From NCBI GenBank assembly GCA_041498295.1, contig JBGQIB010000181.1:1-8527 (forward strand): 8,527 nucleotides of DNA. Reading direction: 5' to 3'. Made by a program: the position numbers and the translations under genes. The notes under the pieces are model-generated. The model searched no databases, was not told the origin of the DNA, and saw only the letters and a list, made by a program, of their open reading frames with translations. This stretch comes from VGRW01 sp041498295 (GTDB lineage Bacteria; Myxococcota_A; UBA9160; SZUA-336). Positions 1-6,493 of this stretch are shown here, piece after piece; position 1 is the stretch's first letter; each line of letters starts with the position of its first letter.

Positions 1-195
1 GCCGCGCGCCTCGCCGACCACTCGATCCGCAAGGTCGACGTGCAGGAGTACCCCGAGCTCGGCATGGAAGCGATCTGGAAGATCGAGGTCGAGGACTTCC
101 CCGCGTTCATCGTGACCGACGACAAGGGGAACGATTTCTACTCGGGGCTGCTCGAGCGCAAGCCGAGCCCCGTGCTGCAAATCGGCGGCGAGTGA
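1..195 (+). CDS. 3' end of a thioredoxin-fold-like protein (partial)
   Basis: The reading frame is open from the first base to a TGA at 193-195, giving 64 residues of a protein whose start lies upstream of the window. The visible part has a strand ending KVDV, a helix-like stretch, then FPAFIVTDDKGN at about residues 33-44 of the fragment. The proline preceded by a short loop and followed by a beta strand and an acidic turn resembles the cis-proline strand and hairpin at the end of thioredoxin folds. The CXXC or equivalent active site would lie in the missing part, so redox activity cannot be judged. The start codon of the next gene overlaps its stop, which suggests translational coupling. 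That it is coding is well supported by base composition and the overlap; the fold assignment is inference from a short fragment, and another small alpha/beta protein is possible. Confidence 0.6.
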   Translation, partial: AARLADHSIRKVDVQEYPELGMEAIWKIEVEDFPAFIVTDDKGNDFYSGLLERKPSPVLQIGGE

Positions 196-197
196 CT
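189..197 (+). repeat. Iterated motif CGAGTGACT, copy 1
   Basis: Exact copy; the TGA inside it is the stop codon of the thioredoxin-like gene and its GTG is the putative dus start. With the next base it forms the odd palindrome GAGT-G-ACTC (190-198). Confidence 0.55.
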
Positions 198-1142
198 CTC
201 GGCGCGATGCTGCCCTTCACCGCGACCTCCCTGCTCGCGCCGATGGAAGGCGTCACCGAGCCGTGTTTCCGCGACCTGGTGCTCGCGCGAAACGATGCGG
301 AGTCACTCGGCGGAGCGTTCACGGAGTTCGTGCGCGTCAGCGTCGCGCCGATTCCGGGCGGCGTCGTGCGCCGCCACCTCGGGCCATCGCGTTTCGCGCA
401 GCCGGTCGGCGTCCAGCTGATGGGCAACGATCTCGCGCATCTCGCACGCACCGCGCAGAATGCAGTCACTGCTGGAGCGACGTTCGTCGACCTGAACTTC
501 GGCTGCCCGGCGAAGGGGGCGATCGCGGGCTGCGCGGGTTCCGCCCTGCTCCGCGATCCGCCCGCGCTCGAGCGCGTGGTGCGCGCGGTCGTGGACGCGG
601 TGCCGGTGCCCGTGACCGCGAAAATCCGTGCGGGCTGGCACGACGCCTCCCGCGTCGAGGATCTCGCGCGCGCCGCGGAGAACGGCGGCGCGCGCATGCT
701 CACCGTTCACTGCCGCACACGCGCCGAAGCGTACTGCGAGGCGGTCGACTGGACGCGCATCGCTCGCGCCGTGGGCGCGGTCTCGATCCCCGTGTGCGGC
801 AACGGCGGCATCTCGAGTCACGAAGACCTCGAGCGCATGCGCCGCGAGACCGGCGCGCGCTTCGCGATGGTGGGGCGCGGCGCGCTCGCTGATCCGTGGA
901 TCTTCAGCGGTCGCCGAGTGACTCGCGGCGAAGCCGCGAGCTTTCTCGTCGACTACGCGGACACGATGCAGAAGCGCAGACAGTGGCCCACGCGCGGCAT
1001 CGGGGCGCGCATCAAGCAGCTCCTGCGCTACTGGACCGCCGGCGGGCTGGTCCCGGACGCGGCGACGCGGACGCGCTTTCTGCGCGAGCCGGACGCCGAG
1101 GCGCTGCTCGCACAGCTTCGCGTGTTCGCGGCCGAGGCCTGA
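192..1142 (+). CDS. dusC: tRNA-dihydrouridine synthase, DusC-type
   Basis: FMN-dependent enzyme that reduces uridine to dihydrouridine in the D-loop of tRNA, using NADPH, in the cytoplasm. E. coli DusC modifies U16. The 316 residues match the family length (about 315). Visible motifs are LAPMEGV (15-21) at the FMN-binding start of the TIM barrel, TEFVRV (44-49) as in DusC, LNFGCPAKGA (101-110) with catalytic Cys105, the KIRAGW strand (Lys144), HCRTR (173-177), GNGG (203-206) and VGRGALADPWIF (227-238) for FMN phosphate binding, followed by the small helical tRNA-binding domain. The start chosen is GTG at 192, overlapping the upstream stop by 4 nt; ATG at 207, five codons in, is equally possible because neither has a clear Shine-Dalgarno. 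Only 5 nt separate it from the ABC-F gene, so the two are probably co-transcribed. The Dus family is certain; the DusC subtype is likely from TEFVRV and the C-terminal domain, but substrate position is not proven. Confidence 0.9.
   Translation: MTLGAMLPFTATSLLAPMEGVTEPCFRDLVLARNDAESLGGAFTEFVRVSVAPIPGGVVRRHLGPSRFAQPVGVQLMGNDLAHLARTAQNAVTAGATFVDLNFGCPAKGAIAGCAGSALLRDPPALERVVRAVVDAVPVPVTAKIRAGWHDASRVEDLARAAENGGARMLTVHCRTRAEAYCEAVDWTRIARAVGAVSIPVCGNGGISSHEDLERMRRETGARFAMVGRGALADPWIFSGRRVTRGEAASFLVDYADTMQKRRQWPTRGIGARIKQLLRYWTAGGLVPDAATRTRFLREPDAEALLAQLRVFAAEA
301..309 (-). repeat. Iterated motif CGAGTGACT, copy 2
   Basis: Present as AGTCACTCG on the + strand, encoding Ser-Leu (GAG TCA CTC context) in dus. 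Preceded by G, so GAGT-C-ACTC is palindromic (300-308). Confidence 0.5.
915..923 (+). repeat. Iterated motif CGAGTGACT, copy 3
   Basis: Read as CGA GTG ACT (Arg-Val-Thr) in dus, a different frame from copy 2. The following C completes GAGT-G-ACTC (916-924). Confidence 0.5.
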
Positions 1143-1147
1143 GCCCG

Positions 1148-3049
1148 ATGCCGCTCCTCAGCTTCGAGCGCGTGTCCGTCTCCTTCGGCCGCCAGCCGTT
1201 GCTCGAGCACGCGAGCTTCCAGATCGACGCCGGCGAGCGCGTCTGCCTGATCGGCCGAAACGGCGCGGGCAAGTCGACTCTGCTCAAGATCGCGAGCGGC
1301 GAAGTCACGCCGGACGCCGGCGAGATTTGGCGAACGCCCGCTCTCTCGATCTCGAGCTTGTCTCAAGAGCTGCCGTTCGACGACGAATCGACCGTCTTCG
1401 ACGTCGTGGCGAGCGGGCTCGCAGAGGACGGTCGACTGCTCGCCGAATTTCACCGCATCTCGCACGCCACATCGCTCGACGCCTCGCTGCTCGCGCGCAT
1501 GGACGACTTACAGCACGAGATCGAAGCCCGTGGCGCTTGGAGCCTCAGCCAGCGCGTCGACCAGATCCTCGCGCGCCTCGACCTGGACGCCGACGCGCGC
1601 CTGGGCAAGCTCTCGGGCGGCTGGCGGCGGCGGGTCGCGTTGGCGCAGGCGCTCGTCTGCAAGCCCGACCTCCTGTTGCTCGACGAGCCGACGAATCATC
1701 TAGACATCGAGGTGATCGAGTGGCTCGAGGCGGAGCTGCTCGAGTTCCGCGGCGCGGTCCTCTTCGTGACTCACGATCGCGCGCTGCTCACGCGCCTCGC
1801 GACGCGCATCGTGGAGCTCGACCGCGGCGTGCTCACCTCGTGGACGGGGGACTACCCGCAGTTCCTCGCCAAGAAGGCGGCCGCGCTCGAAGAGGAGGAG
1901 CGCCACCGTGCGCTCTTCGACAAGAAGCTCGCGCAGGAGGAAGTCTGGATCCGCCAGGGGATCAAGGCGCGGCGCACGCGCAACGAGGGTCGGGTGCGCG
2001 CGCTCGTCGCGCTCCGCGAAGAGCGCGCGCGGCGGCGCGAATTGGAGGGCAAGTCACGGCTCGCGCTCGACGAGGGCCAGGCCTCGGGCAAGCTCGTCAT
2101 CGACGCGCGGCACGTCTCGTTCGCCTTCGCCGACTTCCCGATCGTTCGCGATTTCTCGCTGCGCATCATGCGCGGCGATCGCATCGGTCTCGTCGGGCCG
2201 AACGGCGCCGGCAAGACGACCCTGCTGCGGCTGCTGCTCGGCCAACTCACTCCGGCCAAGGGCAGCGTGCGCCTCGGCACGAAGCTCGAGGTCGCGTACT
2301 ACGACCAGCTTCGCGCCGTGCTCGAGCTCGAGAAGACGGTGATGGAGAACATCGCCGAGGGCCGCGAGTACGTCGAGGTGCAGGGCCAGCGCCGCCACGT
2401 GATCAGCTATCTCCAGGACTTCCTGTTCAGCCCCGACCGCGCGCGCACGCCCGCCAAGGTGCTCTCCGGTGGCGAGCGCAACCGCCTGGTCCTCGCGCGC
2501 CTGTTCGCGCAGCCCGCGAATCTGCTCGTGCTCGACGAGCCGACCAACGACCTCGACATCGAGACACTCGAGCTGCTCGAGGAGATCTTGGTCGACTACG
2601 CCGGCACGATCCTGCTCGTCTCCCACGACCGCGCATTTCTCGACAACGTCGTGACCTCGACATTGGTGTTCGAAGGCCAGGGCCGTGTGCAGGAGTATGT
2701 GGGCGGCTACGCCGACTGGCTGAGACTGCGGCAGGCCGGCTCGAGCGCGAAGCCGGCGCCGCGCGGCGCTCCCGGAAAGAGCGCCGAGTCCACGCCCGCA
2801 CGGAGGCCGAAGGCCGCGAAGCTCAGCTACAAGGACGAGCGCGAGCTCGGGCAAGCGCCCGCAAGGATCGAGTCACTCGAGACCGAGCAAGCCGAGCTGA
2901 CGCAGCGAGTGAGTCAGCCCGCGTTCTACAAGGGCGGACCGGCCGAGCAGGCCCGCGTGCACGCACGCCTCGCCGCGCTCGCGACGGAGCTGGCAGCGGC
3001 GTACGCCCGTTGGGAAGCGCTGGAGGCCTTGCGAGAGGCGCAGGGTTAG
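1148..3049 (+). CDS. uup: ABC-F family ATPase, Uup type
   Basis: Soluble duplicated ABC ATPase of 633 residues, close to the 635 of E. coli Uup. Domain 1 has Walker A GRNGAGKST (36-44), signature LSGGW (155-159), Walker B LLLLDEPTNHLD (175-186, catalytic Glu180) and a VTHDR H-loop. The Arg-rich, charged linker between the domains (around residues 245-310) is the ABC-F hallmark. Domain 2 has GPNGAGKTT (350-358), LSGGER (439-444), LLVLDEPTNDLD (catalytic Glu464) and SHDR. There are no membrane segments. From about residue 558 (KLSYKDERE) to the end lies a charged coiled-coil domain typical of Uup, linked to it by a basic Pro/Ala-rich stretch. Uup is implicated in ribosome-associated ATPase functions and, through the C-terminal domain, in binding branched DNA and limiting transposon precise excision. 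The start at ATG 1148 has a GAGG sequence 10 nt upstream and aligns with the first beta strand; an in-frame ATG at 896 would add 84 arginine-rich residues lying over the dus gene and is rejected. Confidence 0.95.
   Translation: MPLLSFERVSVSFGRQPLLEHASFQIDAGERVCLIGRNGAGKSTLLKIASGEVTPDAGEIWRTPALSISSLSQELPFDDESTVFDVVASGLAEDGRLLAEFHRISHATSLDASLLARMDDLQHEIEARGAWSLSQRVDQILARLDLDADARLGKLSGGWRRRVALAQALVCKPDLLLLDEPTNHLDIEVIEWLEAELLEFRGAVLFVTHDRALLTRLATRIVELDRGVLTSWTGDYPQFLAKKAAALEEEERHRALFDKKLAQEEVWIRQGIKARRTRNEGRVRALVALREERARRRELEGKSRLALDEGQASGKLVIDARHVSFAFADFPIVRDFSLRIMRGDRIGLVGPNGAGKTTLLRLLLGQLTPAKGSVRLGTKLEVAYYDQLRAVLELEKTVMENIAEGREYVEVQGQRRHVISYLQDFLFSPDRARTPAKVLSGGERNRLVLARLFAQPANLLVLDEPTNDLDIETLELLEEILVDYAGTILLVSHDRAFLDNVVTSTLVFEGQGRVQEYVGGYADWLRLRQAGSSAKPAPRGAPGKSAESTPARRPKAAKLSYKDERELGQAPARIESLETEQAELTQRVSQPAFYKGGPAEQARVHARLAALATELAAAYARWEALEALREAQG
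2871..2879 (-). repeat. Iterated motif CGAGTGACT, copy 4
   Basis: Within the coiled-coil region of uup, again as GAG TCA CTC (Glu-Ser-Leu); palindromic GAGT-C-ACTC at 2870-2878. Confidence 0.5.
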
Positions 3050-3060
3050 AGCGGTCTAAC
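3045..3060. repeat. Inverted repeat with 6-bp arms over the uup stop codon
   Basis: GTTAGA, a 4-nt spacer GCGG, then TCTAAC: a perfect 6-bp inverted repeat that contains the uup TAG stop (3047-3049). Allowing one mismatched pair the symmetry runs through the centre, giving a 16-bp near-palindrome. It is AT-richer than its surroundings. No T-run follows on the + strand, and on the minus strand the T-run lies before the repeat, so it is a poor intrinsic terminator. The size and symmetry would suit a dimeric repressor operator upstream of the sulfatase gene, but that is inference. Confidence 0.4.
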
Positions 3061-3104
3061 GAAAAACAAGGAATCGGCCCGACATTGCGTACTCTGCGCA
3101 TCCC

Positions 3105-5057
3105 ATGACGAGCCCGCCGAGCAGCAACGAACGAGACGAGGCCGTGGCCGCACGCCGCGCGCGCGCCGGCGTGCTCTGGAAGTTCCTGTTGCTGAGCTGG
3201 CTCTTGATGCTCGCCAACACCGGTAGCTACCTCCTGCACGTGCGATTTCTCAGTGCGCTGGCCACCGGCTGGGTGATCGTCGTATGGCTCACATACTCCT
3301 TCTTCTACCTGCTGCCGGTCTTCGCTCCGCTGCTGCTGCTCAACCGCGTGCTCAGCTCGGCGTGGGTCGCGCGCAAGCTGCCGTCCCTGGTGCGCGCTTC
3401 GGGCGCGCTGCTCGGCGCCGCACTTCTTGGAGCCAGCCTCGCGCAGATGGTGATCTTCGCCGACGCGATCGTGTTCCGCATGTTCAACTTCCACTTCAAC
3501 GGCTTCGTGTGGAATCTGGTGACGACGCGCGGCGGCATCGAGTCGATGGGCGCGAGCGGCTCCACGCAGATCAGCTTCGCGTTGATCGCGCTCGGCTGGC
3601 TTCTGGCGGAGGCCGTGTTACTGCGCATCGCGCAGCGCAGCCAGCGCTTCGACCGACTGCGCCGCAGCCTGCTGCCGCGCGCCGCGGTGGTGGCCTCGCT
3701 CGTGGTTGTGCTGCCCTTGGTCAGCGTAGCCGAGCGCGTGACCTACGGCCTCGCCGACTCCGCCAGCTACGGCCCCGTGTTGACCGCGGCGAACACCTTC
3801 CCGCTGTATGTACCAGTGCGCATGCCCCGACTCGGCAAGAAGCTGGGCTTCGCCGTAGACCGCACGCGCGGCCTCGACCTCAAGGTGGACACTGTCCACG
3901 TCCACTATCCGCTCCAGCCGATCGCGCGCGCGCCGGGCCACCGCGACTGGAACGTGGTCTGGCTCGTCTCGGAGTCATTGCGCGCGGACATGCTCGATCC
4001 GGAGATCATGCCGGCCACGTCCGCGTTCGCGGCGCGCGCGGCGGATTTCCGCAGTCACTACAGCGGCGGAAACGGCACGCGCATGGGCATGTTCTCCATG
4101 TTTTACGGCCTCTACGGGAGCTACTGGTTCTCGTTTCTCAACGAGACGCGCGGCCCGGCGCTGCTCGACCTGCTGCTCGACCAGGGATACCAGACCTATG
4201 TCTACACCAGCGCCCGCTTCAGCTACCCCGAGTTCGACAAGACGATCTTCCGCCGCATCGCCAGCGCGCAGCTCCATGAGGGCGAAGACGGGATCCCGGG
4301 CTGGGAGAACGACCGGCGCAACGTGACTCGCATGCTCGCCGACATCGACGGCCGCGACGCCGCTCGGCCGTTCTTCGCCTTCATGTTCTTCGAGTCACCG
4401 CACGCTCAGTACTACTTCCCGCCTGAATCCGTGATCCGGCGGCCCTACCTGGAAAACTTCAACTACGCGACGACGGACATCGCCGCGAACATCGGTCTGA
4501 TCAAGAACCGCTACATCAACGCCTGCCATCACCTCGACAGCCAGTTCGCGCGCGTATTCGAGAACCTGCAGCAGCGGGGACTACTCGACTCGACGATCGT
4601 GGTCATCACCGGCGACCACGGAGAGCAGTTCATGGAGAAGGGGCACTGGGGTCACCATGCCACGTTCGTGGACGAGGAAATACGCGTGCCGCTCGTGATC
4701 TGGGCACCGGGCGTGGCGCCCCGGCGCGAGACACGCATGAGCAGTCACCTCGACATCGTGCCCACGCTGATGACGCTACTGGGCGTGACCAATCCCGCGG
4801 CGGACTACAGCCTCGGCCACGACCTGTTTGGCGCCGAGCGCCCCGAGCGATGTGTCATCGCCGACTGGGACCGACTGGCCTGTGTCTCGCGCGCCGGCAA
4901 GGTGATCCTGCCGGTAAACTACAAGACTTTCGGCCGCAGCGAGGCACTCGGTCCCGATGACTCCGAGCTCGAGGGCGCCGCGCAGGCGGAGCTTCTCGCC
5001 AGCCAGCGGAGCGAGCTCGTCGCCGTGATGAAGAACCTCTCGCGCTTCAGCCGCTAG
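3105..5057 (+). CDS. Inner-membrane sulfatase-superfamily protein, PbgA/YejM-like
   Basis: A 650-residue protein with five hydrophobic segments (about 22-44, 55-83, 96-124, 154-173, 191-208) followed by a periplasmic alkaline-phosphatase/sulfatase-fold domain from about residue 280. The architecture and several stretches (SGGNGTRMGMFSMFYG at 320-335, then LNETRGPALLDLLLDQGYQ, and PAADYSLGHDLF near the C-terminus) resemble E. coli PbgA/YejM (586 aa), an LPS-sensing regulator of LpxC turnover, and more distantly LtaS-type phosphotransferases. Likely metal ligands are present: Glu290 in VSES, Asp504-His505 in GDHGEQ, and a His cluster at 514-518. The CxPxR motif of true sulfatases is absent, and the position where LtaS carries its threonine nucleophile appears to be Gly324 with Thr325 next to it. 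It lies 55 nt after uup with no good ribosome binding site. Family membership is firm. The role (lipid or LPS regulation, envelope phosphotransfer or hydrolysis) is open, so no symbol is given. Confidence 0.82.
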   Translation: MTSPPSSNERDEAVAARRARAGVLWKFLLLSWLLMLANTGSYLLHVRFLSALATGWVIVVWLTYSFFYLLPVFAPLLLLNRVLSSAWVARKLPSLVRASGALLGAALLGASLAQMVIFADAIVFRMFNFHFNGFVWNLVTTRGGIESMGASGSTQISFALIALGWLLAEAVLLRIAQRSQRFDRLRRSLLPRAAVVASLVVVLPLVSVAERVTYGLADSASYGPVLTAANTFPLYVPVRMPRLGKKLGFAVDRTRGLDLKVDTVHVHYPLQPIARAPGHRDWNVVWLVSESLRADMLDPEIMPATSAFAARAADFRSHYSGGNGTRMGMFSMFYGLYGSYWFSFLNETRGPALLDLLLDQGYQTYVYTSARFSYPEFDKTIFRRIASAQLHEGEDGIPGWENDRRNVTRMLADIDGRDAARPFFAFMFFESPHAQYYFPPESVIRRPYLENFNYATTDIAANIGLIKNRYINACHHLDSQFARVFENLQQRGLLDSTIVVITGDHGEQFMEKGHWGHHATFVDEEIRVPLVIWAPGVAPRRETRMSSHLDIVPTLMTLLGVTNPAADYSLGHDLFGAERPERCVIADWDRLACVSRAGKVILPVNYKTFGRSEALGPDDSELEGAAQAELLASQRSELVAVMKNLSRFSR

Positions 5058-5074
5058 CCTCCGTCCCGGCTGCG

Positions 5075-6433
5075 TCAGAACTCCGCGTAACCTGGCACGC
5101 GCGGGAACGGGATCACGTCGCGGATGTTCGCCATGCCGGTGAGATACAGCATGAGTCGCTCGAAGCCGAGGCCGAAGCCGGCGTGTGGAACCGAGCCGAA
5201 GCGACGCAGGTCGAGATACCAGCCGTAGTGGTCCTCGGGGAGACCGCACTCGCGCAGGCGCGCGCGCAGTACGTCGAGCCGATCCTCGCGCTGTGAGCCG
5301 CCGATGATCTCGCCGACCTTCGGCACGAGCACGTCCATCGCTCGCACCGTCTTCTCGTCGGGGTTCAGATACATGTAGAAGGCTTTGATCTCTTTCGGGT
5401 AGTCGGTGACGACGATCGGTCGACCGACGTGGCGCTCGGTGAGCCAGCGCTCGTGCTCGCTCTGCAGATCCGCGCCCCACTTCACGGGGAATTCGAACGA
5501 CTCCCCCGAATTCTCGAGCGCCGCGACCGCCTCGGTGTAGCTGAGGTGCGCGAACTCCGTGCTCGCCACGTGCTCGAGCGTGGCGCGCACGCCGGGCTGG
5601 ATGCGCTCGTCGAAGAACGCCATGTCTTCCGCGCTCTCGTCGAGCACCGCGCGCAGCACGTAGCGCAGGAACTCCTCTGCCAAAGCCATGTCGCCGCGCA
5701 GATCGCAGAACGCCATCTCCGGCTCGATCATCCAGAACTCGGCGAGGTGACGGCTCGTATTCGAGTTCTCCGCGCGGAACGTCGGGCCGAAGCTGTAGAC
5801 GTTGCTGAGCGCGAGCGCGCCGATCTCGGCCTCGAGCTGACCCGACACCGTGAGAAACGCCGGCTTGCCGAAGAACTCGCCCTCGTGACCGGGGACGGTG
5901 ACTCGGAACATCGCCCCCGCGCCCTCCGCGTCGCTCGCCGTGATGATCGGCGTATGCAGCCACGCGAAGCCCTTCTCTTGGAAGAAGCGGTGCACCGCGC
6001 GCGCCGCGACGTTGCGCACGCGCAGCACCGCGCCGAGCGTATTCGTGCGCGGCCGTAGATGCGCGATCGTGCGCAGGAACTCGAAGCCGTGGCGCTTCTT
6101 CTGCAGTGGGTAATCCGCATCCGCCCAGCCGACGACCGCGAGCCGCGCGGCGCGCAGCTCGAGTGACTGCTCCTTGCCCTGCGATCTCTGCAGCGTCCCC
6201 TCGACCTCGACCGCGCAGCCCGTGTCGAGCCTGCGCACCTCGCTCTCGAAGTTCGAGAGGCTCGGCTCGCACACCACCTGCACGCCGGCGAGACAAGAGC
6301 CATCGCTGACGTCGAGAAACGAGACACCCTTGGAGTGCCGCGCCGTACGCAGCCAGCCGCGCACGCGCGCGGCTTCGCCCGCCTTGCCGCGTGCCAGCAG
6401 CGCCTTCACCGACGTCACTTCCGCCGCTTCCAT
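5075..6433 (-). CDS. asnS: Asparaginyl-tRNA synthetase
   Basis: Class IIb aminoacyl-tRNA synthetase that charges tRNA-Asn with asparagine in the cytoplasm. The 452 residues compare with 466 in E. coli. An OB-fold anticodon-binding domain occupies about residues 20-105 (VRGWLRTARHSKGVSFLDVSDG). The catalytic domain follows, with the motif 1 helix and strand ending LHTPIIT (159-165), the long motif 2 beginning FRAENSNTSRHLAEF (219-233), and motif 3 GFGLGFERL (419-427) carrying the ATP-binding arginine. The wording of motif 2 and the absence of an inserted GAD domain separate it from bacterial AspRS. The ATG at 6433 is preceded by a purine-rich GGGGGAG about 3 nt upstream. It is convergent with the sulfatase-like gene (17-nt gap) and divergent from the MFS gene (60 nt). 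Its presence implies direct Asn-tRNA charging, although a parallel GatCAB route cannot be excluded from here. Confidence 0.96.
   Translation of the reverse strand: MEAAEVTSVKALLARGKAGEAARVRGWLRTARHSKGVSFLDVSDGSCLAGVQVVCEPSLSNFESEVRRLDTGCAVEVEGTLQRSQGKEQSLELRAARLAVVGWADADYPLQKKRHGFEFLRTIAHLRPRTNTLGAVLRVRNVAARAVHRFFQEKGFAWLHTPIITASDAEGAGAMFRVTVPGHEGEFFGKPAFLTVSGQLEAEIGALALSNVYSFGPTFRAENSNTSRHLAEFWMIEPEMAFCDLRGDMALAEEFLRYVLRAVLDESAEDMAFFDERIQPGVRATLEHVASTEFAHLSYTEAVAALENSGESFEFPVKWGADLQSEHERWLTERHVGRPIVVTDYPKEIKAFYMYLNPDEKTVRAMDVLVPKVGEIIGGSQREDRLDVLRARLRECGLPEDHYGWYLDLRRFGSVPHAGFGLGFERLMLYLTGMANIRDVIPFPRVPGYAEF
6160..6168 (+). repeat. Iterated motif CGAGTGACT, copy 5
   Basis: Inside asnS, antisense to the gene, where it encodes part of Gln-Ser-Leu-Glu (CAG TCA CTC GAG) in the OB-fold domain. 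Confidence 0.5.
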
Positions 6434-6493
6434 CCGCTCCCCCGACCCTGGATGGCCCGACGATAGCGCGCGCCGGTTGACAGCGAGAGGCGC
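6434..6493. promoter_or_regulatory. 60-nt divergent intergenic region between asnS and the MFS gene
   Basis: Both start codons face away from this interval, so it should hold, or overlap, promoters for two genes. A TTGACA matching the sigma-70 -35 consensus lies at 6477-6482 on the + strand, but no convincing -10 follows at the proper spacing (TTCCTT at 6500-6505, already inside the MFS coding region). A GATAGC-like AT-richer spot at 6462-6467 could belong to a minus-strand -10. The ends of the interval carry the ribosome binding sites: AGAGG at 6486-6490 for the MFS gene, and GGGGGAG on the minus strand for asnS. Confidence 0.35.

Noticed and set aside
896..1147. N-terminal extension of the uup frame by 84 residues from an ATG at 896
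   Set aside because: It lies wholly over the dus gene in another frame, is rich in Arg/Ala/Ser as expected of a shadow frame, and the ABC-F fold begins properly at ATG 1148, which has a ribosome binding site.
3045..3070. Intrinsic terminator after uup
   Set aside because: A six-base-pair stem with an A-rich rather than T-rich downstream flank does not fit on the + strand, and the T-run is on the wrong side for the minus strand.
1327..3108. 593-codon + strand frame overlapping uup
   Set aside because: Arg/Ala-rich shadow frame inside uup, whose ABC motifs are complete.
6477..6482. Perfect TTGACA as a promoter -35 for the MFS gene
   Set aside because: No -10-like hexamer at 16-18 nt; the expected position falls inside the coding region on TTCCTT. 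Kept only as a note in the intergenic entry.
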